From Streptomyces sp. HmicA12 (GTDB taxonomy: Bacteria > Actinomycetota > Actinomycetes > Streptomycetales > Streptomycetaceae), in the NCBI RefSeq assembly GCF_000373565.1, contig NZ_KB891809.1:1-64000 (forward strand): a stretch of 64,000 nt of DNA, given 5' to 3'. A program made the translations under genes and the position numbers. Positions 1-7,166 of the stretch are shown piece by piece. A model generated the notes under the pieces. The model was not told where the DNA came from. It ran no database searches and saw nothing but the letters and a program-made list of their open reading frames with translations. Within the stretch, counting starts at the first letter, position 1. Each line of letters opens with the position of its first letter.

Positions 1-20
1 CCCGGCACGCCGAGAGCACG

Positions 21-65
21 CTTCCCCAAGCTCTCAACTCCGTTCGAGCAGGGGAGACCCCATTG
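21..65. repeat. Dispersed intergenic repeat R1, copy 1
   Basis: This 45-base element has a second, nearly identical copy at 13757-13802. It can fold: CCCC-AA-GCTC on the left pairs with GAGC-A-GGGG on the right around a short variable loop, and GGAGACCCCATTG follows. Both copies lie outside genes. Very similar elements are common between Streptomyces genes as I recall; their function is unknown. The rest of bases 1-114 shows no gene. Confidence 0.65.
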
Positions 66-114
66 ACGCCGCGAGGCCGCCCTCCGGGCGACGACGGGAG
101 TGTGAAGACAGGCC

Positions 115-552
115 CTAGGCCGCCAGCTCCGCGTTCGCGCGGTCCGTGAGCAGCGTCAAGACACGGGCCGCCGTGGCCAGTTCGACCTCCGGGATGTCCG
201 CGTAGAGCCGGGCCGCGATGGCCGCGGCGACCTCGGCGACGCGGGCCTGGAAATCGCGGCCGTGCTCGGTCAGGCGCAGCGTCGCGGTGTCGCCGGGGAC
301 GGGTTCGGCGAGCCCGTCCGCCAGGACCGACTCCACGACGGGGACGACCTCCGCCTCGTCCACCTTCAACGCGAAGGTCAGGCGGTCGACGATGTCGCGC
401 CGACCCCATGAACCGCCGTGCTGGGCCAGCACGTTGAGCACCGCGCTGACCTCGAACGAGGTGCCGAGTTCGGTCAGGCGGACGGCGAGGACCGCGCGGG
501 TGGCGTACAGGGCCTGGCCGATGATCTGGCCGTTCAACAGGGGCGTAGACAT
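115..552 (-). CDS. MarR-like winged-helix protein
   Basis: A 145-residue protein predicted to be cytoplasmic. An N-terminal helical segment (about 1-30) leads into a winged-helix-like region (about 35-100, with a RRDIVDRLTFAL recognition-type helix and an LRLTEHGR wing) and a C-terminal dimerisation-like helix. Size and layout fit MarR proteins, but the match is weaker than for the neighbour at 588-1043. It is the second gene after that MarR gene, 35 bases downstream on the same strand, so the two are probably cotranscribed and may act together. No catalytic motif is visible. Role unknown. Confidence 0.6.
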   Translation of the reverse strand: MSTPLLNGQIIGQALYATRAVLAVRLTELGTSFEVSAVLNVLAQHGGSWGRRDIVDRLTFALKVDEAEVVPVVESVLADGLAEPVPGDTATLRLTEHGRDFQARVAEVAAAIAARLYADIPEVELATAARVLTLLTDRANAELAA

Positions 553-587
553 GACGACTCCTTCGTGAACCAGAACGGGAAAAGGAA

Positions 588-1043
588 CTAGACCGGGGCG
601 TCGAGCAACACCTGGAGCTCGGCGGCGAGCACCCGGGTCCGCTTGCTGTCGAGGCCGCCCAGCGGCTCGAAGAGCTGGGCCATGAGCCCCTGCACGACCG
701 GGATCGCCCGCGTCACGACAGCCTCACCCTCGTCGGTGAGGGCGAGCCGGACGGCACGGCTGTCGGCGGCGTCCCGGGGCCGGGTGATGAGCCCGGACTT
801 CTCCAGGGAACGGGCCAGCTTGGACACGTAGAGCGGCTCAAGACCCGTGTGGTCGGCGAGCTGCCGCTGACTCGGCGTCTGCCCCGCGCCACGCAGGCCG
901 TGCAACGAGGACAGCAGCGAGTACGTGGCGTGCGTCAGGCCGAGCGGGGTCAGGGCTCGGTCCATCGCGGTCCGCACCTTCATGGACAGGCGCCAGACGA
1001 AGTAGCCGGGGGTCGGCCCGTCGGGGGCGTCGGTGTCGCTCAT
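588..1043 (-). CDS. MarR family transcriptional regulator
   Basis: A 151-residue MarR repressor-type protein. Helices at the N-terminus (YFVWRLSMKVRTAMDRAL) and C-terminus would form the dimer interface. The middle carries the winged helix: SQRQLADHTGLEPLYVSKLARSLEKSGLI, then the wing signature RPRDAADSRAVRLALTDEGE. The ATG at 1043 has no clear ribosome-binding site. A good -10 hexamer (TATAGT on the minus strand, bases 1069-1064) sits close upstream, so the transcript leader should be very short. Two overlapping palindromes at 1058-1080 cover that promoter, which suggests autoregulation. The ligand is unknown. Confidence 0.85.
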   Translation of the reverse strand: MSDTDAPDGPTPGYFVWRLSMKVRTAMDRALTPLGLTHATYSLLSSLHGLRGAGQTPSQRQLADHTGLEPLYVSKLARSLEKSGLITRPRDAADSRAVRLALTDEGEAVVTRAIPVVQGLMAQLFEPLGGLDSKRTRVLAAELQVLLDAPV

Positions 1044-1057
1044 GAAAAATACTGTAC

Positions 1058-1080
1058 ATGGCTACTATAGCCATGGCTAT
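1058..1080 (-). promoter_or_regulatory. Overlapping palindromes at the MarR promoter (putative operator)
   Basis: Two perfect inverted repeats overlap: ATGGCTA-CTA-TAGCCAT at 1058-1074 and ATAGCCATGGCTAT at 1067-1080. They enclose the -10-like TATAGT read on the minus strand and end 15 bases before the MarR start. The upstream PP2C gene ends at 1080, so the site also lies at that gene's 3' end. Autorepression is inferred from position and symmetry. Confidence 0.6.
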
Positions 1081-2234
1081 CACTTTCCTGTGATGCGACG
1101 TGCGCGGAGCCGGTCCCCCTCTCGGGCGGAGTCGAGGTCGTGGGGCGCCGGCCGCACGGCCGGCGCGCCCTGCTGGCACAGGACGAGCGCGACATCGTCG
1201 TTGAGCGGGCCACCCGTGTGTTCCGTGACGGCTTCGTACAGCGCGCCCAGGGCGTCGCCGGGAAGGACCTCGTCCAGGAGCACCTCGGCCCGCTCCAGGA
1301 GCGGGAAGTCCTCCCCCTCGGCGTCCCGTGCCTCCGTGAGGCCGTCGGTGTAGAAGAGGAGGCGATGGCCCGGCTGGAGCCAGCAGCGGCGCAGCCCGGG
1401 GCGTGCGCCGAGGCCCAACGGGCTGTCCTGGTCGACCGGTTCGAGGAGCTGGGGCGGGCCGCTGCCGAGCCGCAGCGGGGGCGGATGCCCGCAGTTGACG
1501 AGCCGCACCTCGCCGGGCGCGAACTCGGCGAAGAGGGCCGTGACGAAGTCCTCGGGCCCGACCTCGGCGGCGACCCGTTCGTCGAGGCGGGCGGCGACCT
1601 CGGTGAGGTCCCGGGTCACGTAGGCGAGGTCGCGGAATCCGCCGAGCACCGCCGCCGACGTCCGTACGACATCGAGGCCGTGTCCGCGTACGTCGCCGAT
1701 GAACAGCCTCGGCCCGTAAGGGGTGTTCACCACGTCGTAGACATCGCCGCCGACCGTCTCCGCCTCGACCGGGCAGTGGTGGCGGGTGTGGACGTCGATG
1801 TCGCCGATCCGCGCGGCGACCGGGCGCAGCAGCGCGCCCTGCGCGACCCGCGCCACCTCGACCGCCCGCGCGAGGGCCATCGCGCGGGCCGTGTCCCGCA
1901 GGGCGATCCGGATCGCGAGGCAGCCGCCGGCGAGCAGGGCGACGTAGGCCACGACGCGGGCCGGGGCGCCGGTGAGGGACAGCAGGGTCCAGGCCGCCAA
2001 CAGGAAGGCCGTGGACGAGGCCGCCGTGGCGAGTGCCGCGCGCGGCCCGAGCCAGGCGCAGGCCAGGACGGACGCGAAGGCGAGCGCCGCCGCGGCCGGA
2101 ACGCGTATGTCCAGGTGCGCGGCGCGCCCGAGGCACGCGCACAGAACAGCGAAAAGTATGCCTGTGGCATATGGGGGTGACACGGGTCCGTCACCCGGTG
2201 GTCGGCGTCGTGGCCCGCCGTACCGGTCTGCCAT
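1080..2234 (-). CDS. Membrane PP2C-type (SpoIIE-like) serine/threonine phosphatase
   Basis: A 384-residue protein. The first 120 or so residues hold three to four hydrophobic segments, so it is membrane anchored. The rest is a SpoIIE/RsbU-type PP2C domain. Metal-binding acidic motifs are present in order: GGDVYDV, GDVRGHG, DGLTEARD and DDVALVL. Such enzymes dephosphorylate anti-sigma-factor antagonists in partner-switching pathways. No sensor domain is seen beyond the membrane part and no anti-sigma partner is adjacent. The ATG at 2234 was chosen because GGGAGG lies just upstream; a longer start at 2279 lacks this. It faces the ATPase gene at 2468 divergently. Confidence 0.85.
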   Translation of the reverse strand: MADRYGGPRRRPPGDGPVSPPYATGILFAVLCACLGRAAHLDIRVPAAAALAFASVLACAWLGPRAALATAASSTAFLLAAWTLLSLTGAPARVVAYVALLAGGCLAIRIALRDTARAMALARAVEVARVAQGALLRPVAARIGDIDVHTRHHCPVEAETVGGDVYDVVNTPYGPRLFIGDVRGHGLDVVRTSAAVLGGFRDLAYVTRDLTEVAARLDERVAAEVGPEDFVTALFAEFAPGEVRLVNCGHPPPLRLGSGPPQLLEPVDQDSPLGLGARPGLRRCWLQPGHRLLFYTDGLTEARDAEGEDFPLLERAEVLLDEVLPGDALGALYEAVTEHTGGPLNDDVALVLCQQGAPAVRPAPHDLDSAREGDRLRARRITGK

Positions 2235-2467
2235 GCTGGGGCCTCCCGTCTTTCCACCCCGCCATGGTGAGCGCCCCACTATGTCCCAACTCGGTCGCTG
2301 ACCACGTCTGTTGTGCGCTCTGGACCGACCTCGACCGGAAGTGATCCCGTACGTTCCGGATCCGTCCGGTTCGCCGGAGAAACCCGGCCCGCCCGTTCAC
2401 CTTGTGTCATCCACTGAGGTGCCGCCCGGACAAGAGGATTCTGGCGGGCGGAGCGAAAGGGTGGACC

Positions 2468-4531
2468 GTGGAGAATCTGCCGGTCGAGACGACAAGTTTC
2501 ATCGGGCGTACCACTGAACTGGCCCTGATCGAACAGATGTTGACGAAACATCGACTCGTGACGCTGAACGGTGTCGGCGGCGTCGGGAAGTCCCGGCTCG
2601 CGGTGCGCGCCGCGCGCCGGGCGGCCCCGCGCTTCCCCGACGGCGTCCGGCTGGTCGGGCTGTCGCCGCTGCGCGAGCCTTCCCTGCTGGGCTACGTAGT
2701 CCTTGAGGAACTCGGCCTGGCCGACCAGTCGACCAGGCCGCCCGAGGACGTCGTCGCCGAGTGGCTCGCCACCCGGGACGTGCTGCTCGTCCTCGACAGC
2801 TGCGAGCACATGATCGACGCGTGCGCGCGCCTCGCGGTCCTGCTGCTCGACGCGGCGCCGGGACTGCGGATCCTGGCGACCAGCAGGGAACCGCTGGGCG
2901 TGGCGGGCGAGTGGTGCGTGGAGGTGGAGCCGCTGCCCGTGGCGGCCGATCCGGCGCGCGACCCCGGGGGCGGTGACGCCGTCGCCCTGTTCCTGGACCG
3001 GGCGCGCGCCGGGACCGACGGCCTGCGGCCCGACCGCGCCGAGCAGGTGTCGGCCGCCGACGTCTGCCGACGCCTCGACGGCATCCCGCTGGCCATCGAG
3101 CTCGCAGCGGCCCGGCTGCCGGAGCTGTCGGTCCATCAGCTCGGTGAGGGCTTGCGGCACCGGTTCGACACCCTGATCACCGCCGACGGCGTGCGCACCC
3201 CGTTGCCGCCCCGGCACCGCACGCTGCGCACCACGATCGGCTGGAGCCACGAACTGTGCACGCCACTGGAGCGGCTGCTGTGGGCTCGCCTCTGCGTCTG
3301 CGCCGCCGGTTTCGACGGGGCAGACGCCCGGGCGGTGGCCGCCGGCGGGCCGCTGTCCGCCGACGCCGTGCCCGCCCTGCTCGACGGCCTGGTCGCGAAG
3401 TCGGTGGTGCGTCCGGTGCCGGGGACGGCGGAACCGGTCCGGTACCGGATGCTCGACACCGTGCGGGAGTTCGGCGCGCACTGGCTCGGCGAACTCGGTG
3501 AGGAGGCGGCGGTGCGACAGGCCCACCTGGAGCACTACCGGAGCCTCGTGACGCGGGCCGACCGCGAATGGCTGACCGACCGGCAGACGGCCTGGGCCAC
3601 GCGCGTCGTGGCCGAGCACGCCAACGTCCGGGCGGCCCTCGACCACGCGCTCCGCGAGGGCCGCCTGCACACCGTCCTGGAGATGACCGGCGCCCTGTGG
3701 TTCTTCTGGTTCGCGTGCGGGTTCACCCATGAAGGCCGCTTCTACCTGGAGCGGGCCCTGGCCGACGCCCCCGGGCCCGGCCCCGAGTACGCCAAGGCCC
3801 TGTGGGCCTACGGCCTCGTGACCATGTCGCAGGGCAGCCCCGAGGAGGCGCTGCGGCACGCCGACGAGTTCCGGGTGCTGGCCGAGCGGTCCGCCGACCC
3901 GACCGCGCGCGTGGCCGCGTGCTGTTTCGAGGGCACGCCGCTGTTCCTGACCGGCGACTGCGAGCGGGCGATCACCGTGCTGGACGGCACGACGAAGGAA
4001 ACCCTGTCCGGCTCCTACGAGGTCGCGTGCTTCCTGAACCGGATCGTTCGCGCGTTCGCGCGGATCACGCTCGGCGAGTTCGCCTCGGGCAAGGCCCTCG
4101 CCCACGAGGTCTCCGTCGAACTCGCCGCGCGCGGCGAGCGCTGGGCGCGGGCGTACGGCGACTATGTCCAGGCGGTCGCCGCGTTCGGCCTCGGCGACTG
4201 GGCCGACGCCGCCGAGCACGCCCGCGCGAGCATGCGGGGCAAGAGGCACTTCCACGACACGAGCGGGGTCGCCCTCGCCGTCGACGTACTGGCCGCCGCG
4301 ACCGTGGCCGACGGGCGGAACGAGTCGGGGGCCGCCCTCCTCGGCACCGCGCAGCGCCTCTGGCAGTCCATCGGCCGGCCCCAGCTGGGCGCCCCGCCGC
4401 TGGTCGCCGTCCGCGAACAGGCGGAGCGGCAGAGCCGGCGGGCCCTCGGCGGGGCCGCGTACACGAGGGCGTACGAGAGCGGCCTGTACGGCGACACGGT
4501 CGACGGCATCGCCTACAGCACCCGGGCTTAG
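2468..4531 (+). CDS. Stand-alone STAND/AfsR-like ATPase with TPR-like C-terminus
   Basis: A 687-residue NB-ARC/STAND-type NTPase. It starts almost at once with the domain entry FIGRTTELALIEQML, then a P-loop GVGGVGKSRLAV, a Walker B-like LLVLDSCEHMI and the ATSREPLG sensor segment. An alpha-helical, TPR-like region fills roughly residues 350-680. These modules are usually fused to a SARP or LuxR DNA-binding domain in AfsR-type or LAL regulators. Neither end carries one here, so it may signal through protein contacts. The GTG at 2468 follows GAAAGGG by about 7 bases. Its end overlaps the convergent hydrolase gene by 4 bases. Confidence 0.8.
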   Translation: MENLPVETTSFIGRTTELALIEQMLTKHRLVTLNGVGGVGKSRLAVRAARRAAPRFPDGVRLVGLSPLREPSLLGYVVLEELGLADQSTRPPEDVVAEWLATRDVLLVLDSCEHMIDACARLAVLLLDAAPGLRILATSREPLGVAGEWCVEVEPLPVAADPARDPGGGDAVALFLDRARAGTDGLRPDRAEQVSAADVCRRLDGIPLAIELAAARLPELSVHQLGEGLRHRFDTLITADGVRTPLPPRHRTLRTTIGWSHELCTPLERLLWARLCVCAAGFDGADARAVAAGGPLSADAVPALLDGLVAKSVVRPVPGTAEPVRYRMLDTVREFGAHWLGELGEEAAVRQAHLEHYRSLVTRADREWLTDRQTAWATRVVAEHANVRAALDHALREGRLHTVLEMTGALWFFWFACGFTHEGRFYLERALADAPGPGPEYAKALWAYGLVTMSQGSPEEALRHADEFRVLAERSADPTARVAACCFEGTPLFLTGDCERAITVLDGTTKETLSGSYEVACFLNRIVRAFARITLGEFASGKALAHEVSVELAARGERWARAYGDYVQAVAAFGLGDWADAAEHARASMRGKRHFHDTSGVALAVDVLAAATVADGRNESGAALLGTAQRLWQSIGRPQLGAPPLVAVREQAERQSRRALGGAAYTRAYESGLYGDTVDGIAYSTRA

Positions 4532-5109
4532 AGGCCCGGTTCCGTGGTCCAGGGCGCCTGCGGCGGGGTGAAGTCGACCCGGGCCGCCGGGAGCACGCGC
4601 ACGCTGCGGTCGGGGAAGTCGATGTGGCGGTAGATCTCGTTGTGGTGGGCGATCGACCGGTCCGCCGGGGCGAAGTCCGTCGTGTCGGGGTCCGGGCGGA
4701 CCGAGGTCGTGTGGCCGTCCGCCACCAGCACCAGGTCGTAGCCGTGGCTGAGCGCCTGCCGGGCGGTCGTCTCCACGCAGTTCTCCGTGGCGAAGCCGGT
4801 GACGAGGACCTCCGTCACGCCGTGCGCGCGCAGCGTCGCGTCGAGATCCGTGCGCAGGAACGCGTCCGCCGTCGTCTTCGCCACCACCGGCTCGCCCGGC
4901 GCCGGATCGAGCTCGGCGACGACCCGCCAGCCGTCCGTGCCGGGTTCGAGCCCGGCCCCGCGGTGCTGGACCGTGACGACCGGCACGCCCGCCGCCCGCG
5001 CCCGGCTGCGCAGGCCCGCGATGGCGGCGACCGTGGCGGCGGGCCGGTGCATGATCGGCGTCAGGGCGTTCTGCATGTCGATGACGAGCAGCGCGGCGCG
5101 ATGGTCCAT
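4528..5109 (-). CDS. Isochorismatase-like cysteine hydrolase
   Basis: A 193-residue cytoplasmic enzyme of the isochorismatase/nicotinamidase fold. The catalytic triad is visible: Asp11 in LLVIDMQN, Lys78 in VVAKTTADAF and Cys111 in GFATENCVETTAR, the last being the family nucleophile motif. Members hydrolyse amides such as nicotinamide or N-carbamoyl compounds, or isochorismate; the substrate cannot be read from sequence. It is convergent with the STAND ATPase, and its start lies only 13 bases from the end of the response-regulator gene upstream, so it may be cotranscribed with the two-component pair. Confidence 0.85.
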   Translation of the reverse strand: MDHRAALLVIDMQNALTPIMHRPAATVAAIAGLRSRARAAGVPVVTVQHRGAGLEPGTDGWRVVAELDPAPGEPVVAKTTADAFLRTDLDATLRAHGVTEVLVTGFATENCVETTARQALSHGYDLVLVADGHTTSVRPDPDTTDFAPADRSIAHHNEIYRHIDFPDRSVRVLPAARVDFTPPQAPWTTEPGL

Positions 5110-5122
5110 GGGGGCACTGTAA

Positions 5123-5797
5123 CTACGGCGGCGTGAGCGGGGTCACCAGGCCCGACTCGTAGGCCACGATGACCAGTTGGGCACGGTCGCGCGCCGCCAG
5201 CTTGCCCATGATGCGGCTGACATGGGTCTTCGCGGTGAGCGGGCTGAGGCCGAGGGTCTCGGCGATCTCCGTGTTGTTGAGGCCGCGGGCGACGAGCGTG
5301 AGCACCTGCCGTTCGCGGTCCGAGAGGTGGCCGAGGGTGTTCGCCGGGGGTGTCGGCACGTCCGGGGCGTGCAGGACCCGGGCGATCAGGCGGGCCGTCG
5401 GACCGGGCGACAGCAGGGCCTCGCCGGCCGCCACCGTCCTGATGGCGTCGAGGAGTTCGGCCGGTCTGGTGTCCTTCACCAGGAAGCCGGACGCGCCCGC
5501 GCGCAGCGCCTCGACGACGTGCTCGTCGGTGTCGTACGTCGTCAGCATCAGGACCTTCACCCCGGCCAGGTCCTCGTCGGCGGCGAGCAGCCGGGTGGCC
5601 TCGATGCCGTCGAGGTCGGGCATGCGGATGTCCATGACGACCAGGTCGGCGCGGGCCGACCTGGTCAGTTCCACGGCTTCGCGGCCGGTCGCCGCCTGGG
5701 CCACGACCTCCATGTCGCGGGCCGATTCGACGAGCATGGCGAAGGCGGCGCGGACGAGGGTCTGGTCGTCGGCGAGCAGGACGCGGATCGGGGTCAT
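5123..5797 (-). CDS. NarL/LuxR-family response regulator
   Basis: A 224-residue response regulator. The receiver domain (about 1-120) has the acidic pair Asp10-Asp11, the phosphoacceptor Asp56 in VVMDIRMPDLDG, a Thr in LMLTTYD and Lys in LVKDTRP. A linker leads to a LuxR-type HTH (LSDRERQVLTLVARGLNNTEIAETLGLS region, about 160-220). The start overlaps the end of the histidine kinase gene by 4 bases, so the two are translationally coupled. The pair sits beside an MMPL exporter, a plausible target. Stimulus unknown. Confidence 0.92.
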   Translation of the reverse strand: MTPIRVLLADDQTLVRAAFAMLVESARDMEVVAQAATGREAVELTRSARADLVVMDIRMPDLDGIEATRLLAADEDLAGVKVLMLTTYDTDEHVVEALRAGASGFLVKDTRPAELLDAIRTVAAGEALLSPGPTARLIARVLHAPDVPTPPANTLGHLSDRERQVLTLVARGLNNTEIAETLGLSPLTAKTHVSRIMGKLAARDRAQLVIVAYESGLVTPLTPP

Positions 5798-7089
5798 CCG
5801 GCACTGCCCCTTTCCAGCGCCGTCGCGCCGTTCGTGGGTTGGTTCGTCGGGGGGTTCAGGTGCGTCGTGGTTGCTCGCGCAGTTCCCCGCGCCCCCTCCA
5901 AGGGCAGCTTCGCCGCCACTTCGAAGCCGCCCGTGGCCCTCGGGCCCGCTTCCAGTGTTCCCAGTACGCTGCGTGCTCGCTCCTTCATTCCCAGCAGACC
6001 GAAACCGCTTGTACCCGGCGGGAGTTGTGGTGTCGCCGTGCCGTCGTCCACCACCGACACCGCCAGGCCGCCCGGCCCTTGCCGCACCGTGACCTGGACC
6101 GTCGGTCCGGGCCCCCCGTGCCGTACCGCGTTCGTCAGCGCCTCCTGCACGATGCGGTACGCGGCCGCGCCCACCGCCGGTGGCACCGTCACGGTGTCGA
6201 GGTCCGCGTGGACGCTCGCGCCCGCCGTGCGGGCCGCCGACAGCAGCTCCGGGATGCCGTCGAGTCCGGGCAGCGGTTCGCGCGCCTCGTCCGGCGACGA
6301 CCTCAACACCTCCAGTGTGGCCCGGAGTTCACCGCGGGCGGAGCGGCAGGTGTCGGCGATGTCGTCGAGGGCCCTGGCGACGGCGGCCCGGTCGAGACGG
6401 TCGGGGTCGGCGTTCAGGACGTGCGCGGCGACCGACGTCCGCACCCCGACCAGGGTGATGCTGTGCGCGAGCAGGTCGTGCAGGTCGCGGGCGACGCGCA
6501 GCCGTTCCTCGGCGACGCGGCGCCGGGCCTCCTCCTCGCGGGTCCGTTCGGCGCGCTCGGCCCGTTCGACGACGGAGGCGAGGTACTGCTGGTGCACGCG
6601 CGCGTACACGCCGAGGAGGATGACGGCGACGATCCAGCCGGTGACCCGCAGCGCCTGCGTGCCCTCGGCCATGCCCTGGCCGAACTTCACGCCGAGCATC
6701 AGGCCGATGACGGCCGTGCCGATGATCGCGGAGCGCAGCGGGCGGCCCGTCATGGCGACGGTGAAGAGGCCGGCCAGGGAGACCACGATCGGCGCGGTGT
6801 GGTTGAAGTCCAGCGCGTGGTACGGGAAGACGCACGCCACCATGCCGAGGAACGAGACGAGCGGGGCGCGCCGCCGCCACACCGCGGGGACGTGCGCGGC
6901 GATCAGCAACGTCCAGCCCAGGGCGTCGGGTTGACGGCCGTCGGCCCGCACCCCGAGCGCCAGGAACACGTCGGCGAGCAACATCACGGCGGCGAGCAGC
7001 GCGTCCTGGCGAAGCACGCGGGCGGGGTCCGGCGGCCCGGGCCGCCGGGTGGCGGCGCCGGGCAGCAGAAGCAGTCGCTTGACGTCCAC
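5794..7089 (-). CDS. NarL-type sensor histidine kinase
   Basis: A 431-residue kinase. Residues about 25-150 hold four to five membrane segments with short loops, so sensing is probably intramembrane. A short coiled coil (ERAERAERTREEEARRR) leads to the HisKA_3 box ERLRVARDLHDLLAHSI with the phosphorylated His, and then an HATPase domain ending in SGFGLLGMKERA. The GTG at 7089 was chosen because GGAAGA precedes it; the frame stays open far upstream but there it shadows the MMPL gene. The last 30 or so residues, starting GARGTARATTT, are encoded by dispersed repeat R2 and look unlike the family tail. Confidence 0.88.
   Translation of the reverse strand: MDVKRLLLLPGAATRRPGPPDPARVLRQDALLAAVMLLADVFLALGVRADGRQPDALGWTLLIAAHVPAVWRRRAPLVSFLGMVACVFPYHALDFNHTAPIVVSLAGLFTVAMTGRPLRSAIIGTAVIGLMLGVKFGQGMAEGTQALRVTGWIVAVILLGVYARVHQQYLASVVERAERAERTREEEARRRVAEERLRVARDLHDLLAHSITLVGVRTSVAAHVLNADPDRLDRAAVARALDDIADTCRSARGELRATLEVLRSSPDEAREPLPGLDGIPELLSAARTAGASVHADLDTVTVPPAVGAAAYRIVQEALTNAVRHGGPGPTVQVTVRQGPGGLAVSVVDDGTATPQLPPGTSGFGLLGMKERARSVLGTLEAGPRATGGFEVAAKLPLEGARGTARATTTHLNPPTNQPTNGATALERGSAG
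5861..5898 (-). repeat. Dispersed repeat R2, copy A, inside the histidine kinase 3' end
   Basis: Read on the minus strand, this is GGGGCGCGGGGAACTGCGCG followed by AGCAACCACGACG. Other copies at 38656, 44633 and 48636 share the same core. Those copies lie between genes; this one is translated as GARGTARATTT in the kinase tail. The element is a frequent short intergenic repeat in Streptomyces as I recall. Confidence 0.7.
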
Positions 7090-7166
7090 CGGCCCATCTT
7101 CCTTCACAGAGCGTCCAGTTGGGCGCCCTCCGCAGGGAAGGGACGTGAAGGGGCGCCCTTTCGCGG

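Noticed and set aside
2279..4255. Long minus-strand open frame (658 codons) opposite the STAND ATPase gene
   Set aside because: It is an antisense shadow of the ATPase gene: no domain, low-complexity composition and no ribosome-binding site.
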